Shown here piece after piece: positions 19,092 to 29,065 of a DNA stretch of 64,000 bases. Under the pieces are notes generated by a model. That model worked only from the letters and a program-made list of their open reading frames with translations, ran no database searches and was not told the origin of the DNA. Each line of letters starts with the position of its first letter. Position 1 is the stretch's first letter. The position numbers and the translations under genes are program-made. The DNA is from Sanderia malayensis (lineage: Eukaryota > Cnidaria > Scyphozoa > Semaeostomeae > Pelagiidae), in the NCBI GenBank assembly GCA_013076295.1, contig RQOL01000780.1, forward strand, positions 62,001 through 126,000, written 5' to 3'.

Positions 19092-20140
19092 TCTAATATT
19101 ACTACTCTGCGGAGATCACGTGATGACGCACTTTCTTGCCAAAAACAATAGATTCGACCTGAAACAATAGGTCGAACGCCTCAAAACAATGGGCCGAAAC
19201 GGCAAACCGTGTGATCACAAAGGCTTTTTTGTATGTGGGAATATGGCAATGAAATTCACACTGAATGCTTACTTTATTAATTTAACCAGGGTAATGGATT
19301 TTGTTTTTCGATTTTCTCCCAAACTATTGAATTATTCCACTAATTATTCTGCTAATTGTGCTATCACGAAAAACCTATGGTTTACGGTGGCGAAACTTCC
19401 AAATTCGCGTTGCAAACTCCATTTTCGAACAGAGTGTTCGCTCTTCACGTAAACCGTTTTGCCTATTCCTGCAATTTGATTGGCTTTTTCGCGACTTCAC
19501 GCGAACAGTGACGCAATTTTTCGTTATCATGCAAATTTGCCCTCGGGTTGAACAGCAGGTTTTGTGACGCGTGTTTTTGTTTTGCACACAAAGGATCACT
19601 GGGCGCCTTTCAAAATGTTTTACGACCTGAATTATCTTTGTAAAGACTTGCTAATTGTTTGAGAGACCTCTGCAAAATTACAGGAGACAATTGAGAACAC
19701 AGGTGATAGCTTTTTTTTGTTTTTCGAGTGAGATAGTTGTAGTTTAGGTGGTAGGCGACCGGCATTGTTGCTTTGGCATGCTTGCAACGCTTAGGCCTAA
19801 TGTAAACAAGCCCAAATTTTTAATCAACAAATTATGATAAGGGGTTATCAGGCGAGCGCAGCGAGCCCAACTGTTGTAAGAGGAGTAGGCAGAGGCATGA
19901 ACGTAAGCGAATGCGGCACACGAAGTGCGCAAACCACAGAGGCGAGCGCAGCGAGCTAACTCATTGTACATGGGATTGAAAGAGGCATGAGCGTAAGCGA
20001 AGGCAGCGCACGAAGTGCGCCAACAACAGAGGCGAGCATAGAGAGCTAACCTATTGTACGTGGGGTTGAAAGAGGCATGAGCGTAAGGGAATGCAGCGCA
20101 CAAAGTGTGCCAACAACATTAAGTTTTTTGACTTGTCCCC
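19092..20140 (+). mobile_element. Non-coding Helitron-like element (copy A4), 3' end deleted
   Basis: Starts TCTAATATTACTACTCTGCGG immediately after copy A3. The order of blocks matches A1 base by base for most of its length, including a minisatellite of three ~85-90-bp units at 19851-20110. It stops in CTTGTCCCC at 20140, where the sequence jumps to the segment homologous to 8478. The CTAG terminus has been lost by the deletion. Confidence 0.75.
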
Positions 20141-20710
20141 ATGTCTCTGTTTTTAACTCGGCAGGGAGTTTATTAAATAGCATTGGTCCTTGAAATTTAA
20201 GACTTTTCCTGAAAACTTCAAGTTTGACTTTTGGAACTTCAAGATTTACATTATCACCTCTTGTACCTTTCCCGTGGTTAGTTCTAATGAAATACTTCGA
20301 CAACTTCGAACCGTGCAAATGTGTGCACTATCGTTGAAGTATCTACTTATGTTTGTCACTTTTATCAGCTTTCTTGACAGAAACATTTGCGTTGTACTAG
20401 ATAAAGAAAGTGAAAGGTTCGTACGCCAAATTTTGTTGCATTTTAAGGAATGTCCTACAAACCACAGATTTGATCATGTCATTGAACCGCCATTGTTCGT
20501 TGGGTTGACTGATTCCTGGCGAAAAAACTCCCTGCTTCCTCGAATTAAAACTGCCGACCCTTATTTTTCAACTCACCGATCAAAAGGTGGAAAAAATAGA
20601 AGAAAAGGATGCCAAATACACGGTTCTGGATGCTAAGCTCCCAATAATGTTGCTGTCATGTAAGAAAATTGTTTAAGAAACATTTATTGGTATTCAGTAA
20701 CTTTTCTTGC
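20141..20710. repeat. Duplicated segment (pair with 8478-9049)
   Basis: Same content as 8478-9049: a minus-strand RT tail (20141-20318, C-terminus cut at the junction) and a conserved plus open frame of 148 codons at 20190-20636 that is kept in both copies but mostly reads antisense to the RT tail. It ends where the P-loop-like gene begins. Confidence 0.85.
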
Positions 20711-23290
20711 TCGCTTTTGCAGTGATTGTATGTACACAAACGTTTACTGCAGGTGACATAAATCAATCCAAACAGGCGTTCTGTGAAGTTCTGACCTTTG
20801 CAAAAGATAACCTTGCAGAAAATTATGGTGGTTTTCTGTTGGCGTTGGGAGGAGTGGCAATGGCATTCCACTACAACACTTTATGCGAAGAGGCATTGTT
20901 GAACATACCAGGTATCTTGATTATTGGTTCACCTGTGTCATGCAAAAGCAAGGCAGTAGACTTACTTCTTGCACTCCTTGGGGTGCCTGATGCCAGTGTT
21001 GGAGGTAACTGTTATATACTCACATAATGTTGAAATATGATCAATTCATTAATGCAGGGAACTTGAATCCATTTCATGACACCTTGTTAAGAGCTGCATC
21101 ATCACCCATTGCAGATCCTTCATATGCCAGCTTTATTCAGTGCGTATCAAGAGATCCCTTACCAAGGCACTGGGAAAATGTGAACAACATTGAAACATCC
21201 GACCGCATTGTTAAAAGTACATTCAATAAGGTAGTCAGTTGTCAGATCTTATTGCATTGCTTATTTGCTACTTGTTCATAACGTGTCTCTTTTCCATGAA
21301 AAATAAAAAAATTTCCTCCAAGCATCAAAGTATCTTGCAAACACCATTGTCACTCCAATGGTAATGACACCACACTGGTAATGACAACAAACATGAACTT
21401 CATGGACAAGCTCTGTAAAGATAATGAAAGAGCACGCAGGTATAGGAAATACATGCCAAATAGTGGCCATCATTCCCTTAGCTTTGAAAATTGTGTTGCA
21501 TTTTTAAAAACATTTGTTACACAAATTACATTTCAGGCTCCTCACAAGAGTGATAGCTATTCCTTTCAGTGGAGTTGATATAAGGTCTTCATATACAGAA
21601 GGATTAGTGTTTGAGAGGTCCTATAGGGATGCATTGAAGTCTGCCGCAAAATGCCTGCCACTTATGATAGCCTTGCACAAATACTGCCTTCGAAATAACA
21701 TTGGCTCAGAAGAGAACAAACATGTCAATGAAATGATTGAAGAATCAATAAGAGAACTTGTGGACCAAAGAACAACCAACAATTATGGAAAACTTATGTT
21801 CCTGAAGAAGGTAATGACATATTGCTTGTCTATCATTTTCTTTGGCATTGTTGTTTATCAGCTTCGACTTTCTTCAATTTCTAGCTCTTAGAGAATGTTG
21901 GAGTGTCTGCAGAATATAAAATTGCAGAGCGATTTGCAGTCGAAACATCCATCAACACAATGGAAGATGTTCTAAAAGACAGAGTGAAGGTGAAGGTGAA
22001 CCAAAGCAAGATTGATGTAGATGATGTCATTTTAGATGTGACAGGCTTTGCAGAAATGAATCCAGATAAAATAATTATTACTGCAAATAGTCACCCTATT
22101 CTTGTAGGATTATTTTGTTATTAATTTTCCAGTAACTGAAACTAATGCAAGCTTACCTTACAGGTGAGAGGATTCTTCCGAAGCAATGTTGAAACAAGGG
22201 ATTGTCATTGTCAGCAGGCCATTGTCTTCAATTTGTGCAATATGGTAGACACGACGGGCAAAGATAAAGGCTTCAAAGCAAAAGTCAGAGGAGCTATAAA
22301 GGACAACCATGGCTGCCTCAATAAGTGCAGCCAATTCATTGATGCTGGCAAAAGGAAAACATTTCGTTGTGTCCATATACCAAGAACTAATCTCTCCCAA
22401 GAGATTCTGTCAAGTTTAGATACTGGTAATCATCTTTCTCTTCCATTAAATTTTTGGCTATGCACTGTTATCTTGCACTATGCTGGTTATCTTGTTTGTT
22501 TCTTTACAGCCTTTGCCATGCAGGAGGAATCTGAAAAGGAAACAAGTCATAAAACTGTTGCAGAAGAGCTGTCCAATAATTTTGAAATTGTTACGCCACA
22601 AGGTAAAGATTTTATGCACATATCTAATTATTTTTGCCATGCCTTAACTTGTTCTGTTCTTCTCTTGTCTATTTATATTCACAAACTTCAATTGTTTTAC
22701 AGCATCTTTGAGATTAAATATTGCGATGGAATTACTTTAGTCTTTTGAAATGAAATCTGTTTGTGATACATTCGTGACACAACAACAAATTTCAAGATTA
22801 TAAAGTTTTGTTTTATATTTAAAGTTGGTCCTGACTTCATAACTATGTTCCAACTAGATGAAGAGAATGAAGATGTGATGGATCTTCTACAAGCCACTCA
22901 TGAAAGTATCAGTTCAGTTGGTTCAATAATTCTCGAAAGACATGATTTATCAAGCTCTGTTTGCAAATCTAATGACTTTGCCTTTGATTCTGCAGACGCT
23001 TCGCAACTAACGAGTGCCCTAAATGAAGAAACCGATTGTGGCTTTGAGAAAAGTTGGTAGATTTTTCAATTATTTTCATTACCATCGTATTTACACTGTC
23101 TTGTATTCCATGCTGTATGATACGAGATATATTCAGATTATTACATCACATCTGTTTCAATGCTTCAGTTCAAGATGAGATGTTAACTCCACTTCCCACT
23201 GGAAATGGAAAGAAGAACTGCTGGATTCCGCAAGCGCAGCCACAATTGGTTCATCAGCAACAGCAACATCAACAACAGATGCAGATGTAA
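20707..23290 (+). pseudogene. Multi-exon P-loop-like protein gene with tiny introns, decayed
   Basis: Exon-like blocks include 20753-21004 (ALGGVAMAFHY, then GILIIGSPVSCKSKAVDLLL, a Walker-A-like loop with Cys in place of the last Gly) and 21058-21230. Next come about 21320-21810 (MTTNMNFMDKL; VDIRSSYTEGLVFE; NNYGKLMFLKK), 21885-22100, 22164-22424 (Cys/His-rich CHCQQAIVFNLCN), 22510-22601 and 22857-23059. Introns are about 53-90 bp with GT..AG ends (21005-21057; 21811-21884). A one-base shift near 21552 and a 17-bp near-duplication near 21365 break the frame. The family is unknown to me by name; the layout recalls DUF927-like or helicase-type ATPases. No Walker B was located. Confidence 0.5.
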
Positions 23291-23577
23291 CAGCAAGTTT
23301 CAAAAGAAGAAAAGGTGAGCTGACATTTCTTTAAATGATGAAGAAATTTGGTCCATTCATTTATTATTTCCTAAACAATATAAAAGGTATAAATATTTTC
23401 TAGATCCATGTTAGATATTTCCTGACATCAATTGCCAGGATAAGAACTCCTGAATTGATCCCGAAAGATTCAACCCGTTCCGAGAATTACTCGTAAGAAA
23501 TAACTCAATCGTTACTTGGTCAGGCTCATAGATTCACATAGATTCGTAGGCTCAATCTCAATCAAAGTAACAAAATA
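23291..23577. other. 3' flank of the decayed gene
   Basis: No gene or repeat recognised. Ends in A at 23577 at the Helitron insertion point. Confidence 0.5.
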
Positions 23578-24939
23578 TCTAATATATATATTCTACGGAG
23601 TCACGTGATGAAGCATTTTCCCTGCCAAAAACAATAGATTCGACCCGAAACAATAGGTCGAACGCCCAAAAACAATGGGCCGAAACGGCGAATCGGTGAT
23701 CAATAAGGCTTTTTTGAATCAGGGCGCACAAGGTTGGCAGTTGCATGGAAAGGCTCCGTTTCTGGAGTAGGCAAAAGTTATCTATTTTTGCAAGCCTATT
23801 TTAAAAGAATGTTTGAGTTATTCCATTAATTACTCCACTAATTGTGCTATCCCAAAAAAACTACGGTTTACGCTGGCGAAACTTCCAAATTCGCGTCCCG
23901 AACTCCATTTTCGAACAGAGTGTTTGCTCTTCACGTGACGCATTTCGCCTTTTGCTGCAATTTGATTGGCCCTTTCGTGACTTCACGTGAAAAGTCACGC
24001 AAATTTCGTTATCATGCAAATTAGCCCTCGGGTTGAACAGCAGGTACTTTTGGAGAAGACGCGTGTTTTTGTTTTCAACACAAAGGATAACTGGGCGCCT
24101 TTCAAAGTGCTTTACGACCTGAATTATCTTTCTAAAGCCTTGCTAATTGTTTGAGAGACCTCTGGAAAATTACAGGAGACAATTGAGAACACAGGTGATA
24201 GTTTTGTTTTGTTTTTTGAGTGAGATAGTTTTAGTTTTTGTACGACCGCCATTGTTGCTTCGGCATACTGTGACGCTTAGGCCTAATGTAAACAAAGTCA
24301 AAGTTTTAAAAACGAATTATAGTACGCGATTATGAGGCGAGCGGAGCGAGCCAAACTATTGTACGAGGAGTAGCCAGAGGCATGAGCAGGAGCGAATGCA
24401 GCGCACGAAGTGCGCCCTATCAGTCAATGTTTCTTGATAACAGATAGACAGGCGAGCGCAGCGAGCTAACCCATTGTACGTGGGGTTGAAAGGGGCATGA
24501 GCGTTAGCGAATGCAGCGCACGAAGTGCGCCCCATCAGTCAATGTTTCTTGATAAAAGATAGACAGGCGAGCGCAGCGAGCTAGCCCATCGTACGTGGGG
24601 TTGAAAGAGGCATGAGCGACGCGAATGCAGCGCACGAAGTGCGCCCCATCAGTCAATGTTTCTTGATGAAAGATACACAGGCGAGCGCAGCGAGCTAACC
24701 CATTGTACGTGGGGTTGAAAGAGGCATGAGCGAAGCGAATGCAGCGCACGAAGTGCGTCCTATCAGTCAATGTTTCTTGATAGTAGATAGACAGGCGAGC
24801 GCAGCGAGCTGACCCATTATACGTGGGGTTGAAAGAGGCATGAGCGAAGGGAATGCAGCACACGAAGTGCGCCAACCAGATTAAGCTTTTTTTACTTGAC
24901 GGGCTGGGGCGAACGAGTGAAGCGAGTGATGACCCCTAG
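23578..24939 (+). mobile_element. Complete non-coding Helitron-like element (copy A5)
   Basis: Starts TCTAATATATATATTCTACGG after A23577 and ends GATGACCCCTAG at 24939 before T24940, so both ends fit the Helitron rule (A|TC...CTRR|T). The 5' ~750 bp match A1, A2 and A4; the 3' part is a five-unit minisatellite. It sits downstream of the last recognised exon of the P-loop-like gene. Confidence 0.8.
24336..24890. repeat. 114-115-bp minisatellite, 5 units
   Basis: GGCGAG at 24336, 24451, 24566, 24680 and 24794 (spacings 115, 115, 114, 114). Only the 114-bp-spaced part keeps the minus-strand frame open (24504-24875), consistent with the ORF being a property of the period. Confidence 0.9.
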
Positions 24940-25383
24940 TTTATATTTAAGCTATTGACAGATTCGGTAGGCTTGCAGGCTCCAATTCTTAAATTCCGTA
25001 TCTCTGAAAAATGAACTTCTGCTTCAAGGAAGGTTAGACTCAAATTCATGCCCTGTACAGCAACAACACCAAGTTTTATGGTGTGTACGGCAATTACCAT
25101 CTCAGACATGTAAACAACTACCAAATTCCAAAAGGTCTGAGTCACTGCGTACAGGGGGGTTGCGGCCGCAAACCTATTAATCTTCACAAAAATCCCACAA
25201 TCCAAGTGAAATGCTTGTGGACAGTCTCTCACGACATTTCCAGCCAACAGGAAGCAAAAGGAATATGCGAAATTGACTCAAATTTTTATATTAAATGTTG
25301 GTTTAACTGAATTCTATACCTAATCATTAGTATTTCAACAATTTCAACCTTATTTAATTTAGCATCATATATTCATGCACACC
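24940..25383. other. Region between Helitron A5 and retrotransposon 1
   Basis: A minus-strand open frame of 103 codons (24936-25247) has hydrophobic and mixed composition but no recognisable domain and overlaps a plus ORF of 75 codons. I cannot decide that either is real. Confidence 0.3.
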
Positions 25384-25415
25384 AGGAAACAAAAATATTC
25401 CATGACAATTGTGTT

Positions 25416-26039
25416 TTGTTGAAAGCACAGTTGAAAATGGCAGCCTGGCATGTTTTAAAATGCTCCCATGTAAATTCTGTTATATCTTTGATTTTAATAA
25501 TCTGTGTACTAACCGAGGGCATCAAAGAATGCATAAACAATTACAGCAACTGTGTGGAGGGCTATTTCGAGGATAAAAGTATAGAGAAGCGAGATGCAAA
25601 AGAAATTCCGTGTGACAAATGTTGGCCTAAGCAATATACTGGTTTAGGCCCAAAGCAAAGGCGAAAGTTCTACGGAACCAGGTATAGATACTACAGTAAT
25701 GGCACCCAAACAGTGGAGTTACTGAGGGATAGTGTACTAAAGCAGAGATTAATAGCTGCAGGAGACGTAGAAAGAAACCCAGGACCTGTGAAGCGACCTT
25801 GCAATGAATGTAAACAAGTAGTAGCACAAGGACGCAGTGAAGTACGTTGTGTTGAATGCAGCGGTCTATATCATATCCAGTGTGGTAAAATTACATCAAG
25901 AAAATTTGCACAGATGAGCCCAGAAGAAAAGTTGCAATGGGTATGTTCTATCTGCGAATATAATATAGTACTGAGAACATTGGAGGATTTTCCTTTTGCA
26001 AATTGCAGCAATCTAGAAGATAGCCAAAATGCAGCATAA
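25416..26039 (+). CDS. Retrotransposon 1 N-terminal region: leader, 2A-like peptide, PHD finger
   Basis: The likely start is the ATG at 25437 (MAAWHVLKC...), followed by a strongly hydrophobic stretch (VISLILIICVL), resembling a signal peptide or anchor. Near residue 110 is LIAAGDVERNPGP (25749-25787), a complete 2A consensus D-V-E-x-N-P-G-P, known to cause ribosome skipping between G and P. Directly after it is a PHD-type zinc finger: C-x2-C, C-x2-C, H-x2-C and a final WVCSIC. The ORF ends at a TAA after NAA at 26039. 2A-PHD layouts are known from invertebrate APE-type non-LTR elements. Cleavage activity here is inferred from the motif. Confidence 0.8.
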   Translation: MLKAQLKMAAWHVLKCSHVNSVISLILIICVLTEGIKECINNYSNCVEGYFEDKSIEKRDAKEIPCDKCWPKQYTGLGPKQRRKFYGTRYRYYSNGTQTVELLRDSVLKQRLIAAGDVERNPGPVKRPCNECKQVVAQGRSEVRCVECSGLYHIQCGKITSRKFAQMSPEEKLQWVCSICEYNIVLRTLEDFPFANCSNLEDSQNAA

Positions 26040-26144
26040 GGGAGAGGGGAAGATATTGCAATGAATACATCAGGGAACTCATCAATAGATACAGCTATTT
26101 CTTGCCCATCAGAACAACAGTTGATACAAAAGAGAAAGCAAGAC

Positions 26145-27557
26145 TCGTGAAATCTGTTATTATGCCACCTTAACATTAACAGTATACAAAATAATTTTGA
26201 GGAACTAAGGGAACTAATGAGGAATTTTCAGTGTCAAATAATGGCACTATCTTAAACTAAAATAGACTCAACTTACCCAAACAAGCAATTTCAAATTCAA
26301 GGATATAAGATATTTAGAAAAGACAGAAAAGCAGGGGGTGGTCGGGTTATGATGTATATGGCTGAGGATTTGAAGCCCAAGAAGTTAGTCCTGCCAAAGA
26401 AAAGTTATAGCAAGATAGAAGAATTAGCAACAACAATAAAGTTGGAAGGAGAGCGGATAATCATTCTATGTAACTACAGACCACCAAAAGCTACTGGAAA
26501 GAATCATTATATGACAACAGAGCAGGAGCTAAATGAAATTGTCTCCTGGGCTACACTACAAAGCCATATAGTAATCATCACAGGAGACTTGAACTTAAAT
26601 AGACTGCAACCTCAGAGTAGCGAAGGGAAAATGTTGATTGACTTGGAAGATGTCCATAATCTTAACTGCTTGATTACAGAACCAACAAGATGTACTGACT
26701 CGTCACAAACACTGATTAATGTCATATTAACCAACAAGCCAGAGTATTTTGAAATGAGTGACCAACTTGACATGGGAATGAGTGATCGCAACATAGTCTA
26801 TGGGCTGATGAATAAAAAGATAAAACAATGTCCTAGAAAAGTTATAAGCTTCAGAAGTAGAAAACATCTTGATGAAGAAAGGCTAAAAAAGGACCTTGAG
26901 AAAGTACCATGGCATGTGGGCTCAATCTTTGACTCAATAGATGACCAGTACTATTTTTGCGACAAAATGGTGACTGAAATTATAAATCAACACCTTCCTA
27001 TCAAGAAAATGAGGGTAAGGGAAAAAGATGTCCCATATATGACATCAGAATGGAAAAAATCTATCAGGCAGAAGAGAAAATTTGCGAAGATATATGCAAG
27101 AGAAAGAACTGCAGAAAATTGGGAGCTGAAGAAAAAGTACAGAAATGAAGCAACAAGGCAACGTCGTAATGCAAAAAAGGACTACTGGATGCAAAAAACA
27201 GAAGAGTTGAAGGACAAACCAAGGAATTTCTTTACAGCTTGCAATCCATTCATTGGCAAAAAGAATGAAAAAGGGGAAGATAACTTAATTAACTTCACTA
27301 AAGATGACAGGATAATAGACGATCAGAGAGAAGTAGCAGAAGTTCTAGCTAGTTATTTTACTAACATGGGGATGGTTGACAACATAACAAGAGAAGAGTC
27401 TAAAAACCTAGATAAACATCCAAGTGTGACAGTAATAAGGGAACAAGAGAATGGACATACTAATTTTACTTTCAAAGAATTTCAGCAGCAAGAAATCAGA
27501 AACAGTCCAAAAATTAAACGCAAAAAAGGCAACAGGTTGCGATGGAATCTCCCCTGA
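26145..27557 (+). pseudogene. Retrotransposon 1 APE endonuclease and linker
   Basis: Reads HLNINSIQ.NF..L at 26170 and then a TAA at 26253-26255 exactly where the catalytic Glu of the E-T-K motif should be (LS-stop-TKID). It continues with GGGRVMMY, CNYRPPK, the GDLNLN catalytic motif, TEPTRC and SDRNIVYGL (the normal SDH is SDR). The linker is Lys/Arg-rich (RQRRNAKKDYW). The frame is lost near 27540 in an A-rich run before the RT. Mutation of two catalytic positions makes the nuclease inactive. Confidence 0.8.
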
Positions 27558-28983
27558 ATTGATGAAAATGACTGCAAACCAACTAACACCCTCATTGACA
27601 ACATTGTTCAACAATTGTATTCGCTTCAAGGAGTGGCCATCTCTCTGGAAAAGGGGAGAATGGAGGCCTGCTTTTAAACAAGGGGACATACTCAATGAAA
27701 AAAATTACAGACCAATCACCATTCTAAACACAATAAATAAAGTGCTGGAGTCAAAATTAAGTGAACAGACAATGAATTTTATGGAAAATCGTCTAAGCAT
27801 CTATTTAACACCATATCGGAAAAAGAACAGTACTGAAACAACTCTGCTCAGGCTTGTTGAAGACTGGAAAACATCACTTGAAGGGAGAGAAATAATAGGC
27901 ATTTTGTCCACAAACATGAGCAAGGCATTTGACTCCATGTATCCTAACTTGCTATTGGAAAAGCTTAAGCATTATGGTTTCTCACCTGATGCACTGCGAT
28001 TGGTTGAGTCCTACTTTGAAGATAGGCAAAATCGAGTAAAGCTAGGAGAGACAAAGAGCGAATGGAAAGTAACAAGTAGGGGATGTCCCCAAGGTTCTTC
28101 TTTTGGACCATTGCTGTGGAACATTTTTCAAAATGACCTTGTTCATAAAGTTGAGTTTTGTAAAATTAGTATGTATGCTAATGATCACCAGTTATACTGT
28201 TGAGAGAAGGATCCACAGTTGGCACAGAGGCATTTAAATCACAACATCAAAACTGCCACACAATGGTATAGTGAAAACCATTTACTTGCAAACAAAGAAA
28301 AGTATCAGGCCATGGTTATTAATCCTCCAAAATCAACAGATAGAAAAATAACAGTAAAGGTATATGAAGAAGAGTTTGAGATGAAAAAGCAACTTCAGTT
28401 ATTGGGTGTAATCATTGATGATCAGATGAACTTTGGAGAGCATGTTAGAGAAATCAGTAGGAAGGCAAGTCAGAGACTGGGCGTCCTTAATCGGTTTCGT
28501 AATATTATTTCAACAGCTTCAAAATTAACGATCTACAAGACATCAATCATGCCGTATGTTACCTACTGCAGCACTGTCTGGCATTTTGCCAAATCATCTG
28601 ACCTGAGAAAAGTAGAAAGGATACAAGAAAAGTCAACGAAGATAATTTATTGTGACAAATCCAGCAGCTATGAACAACTGTTAAAGAGAGCAAAACTACC
28701 AACTTTTCAAAACAGAAGAATACAAGACATAGCAATTTTAATGTTCAAGGTAAAACACAAACTTGTTCCAGAATACATATCAAAGTTGTTTGAAATGCCA
28801 AATCAACATTATGCTCTCAGAAACAATGATTTTGTTATACCAAGATATAGAACGGTTATAAACGGTAAACATTCAATTAGATATTTTGGGCCGTACATTT
28901 GGAGTAAATTGAATTTGAGTACAAGGGAAAAACCCAGTTTGAATACATTTCGTAAAACGGTAAGACTACTAGAACGGTCATAA
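27500..28983 (+). pseudogene. Retrotransposon 1 reverse transcriptase
   Basis: Motifs in order: AKKATGCDGISPELMK, W..GEWRPAFK.GD, NYRPITIL, MSKAFDSMYP (motif A, with MSKAFD for DLSKAFD), GCPQGSSFGPLLW (motif B), then SMYANDHQLY where the catalytic YADD is YAND. A TGA at 28201 interrupts directly after. The thumb and C-terminal tail (LGVIIDDQMNF, PYVTYCSTVW, then FGPYIWSKL) run open to 28983. This is CR1/L2-group in pattern. The D-to-N change at motif C is expected to abolish polymerase activity. Confidence 0.85.
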
Positions 28984-29065
28984 AAATATAGTTTATGGCC
29001 ATAAACGGAGATATGACTGAGATATGAGGATTCAATTGAATTATCAGGGATTGAATTGAATTATC

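Larger units (their letters stand above)
25384..28984 (+). mobile_element. Non-LTR retrotransposon 1 (CR1/L2-like, 2A + PHD)
   Basis: Order: hydrophobic leader, 2A-like motif, PHD finger, APE endonuclease, reverse transcriptase, C-terminal tail, and a 3' end with two direct copies of ATTGAATTGAATTATC-like sequence (about 29028-29065). The element is nearly full length. It is inactivated by a stop at the endonuclease catalytic Glu position, a frameshift near 27540, a stop at 28201 and an altered RT active site. The next retrotransposon begins directly after its tail. Confidence 0.85.
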
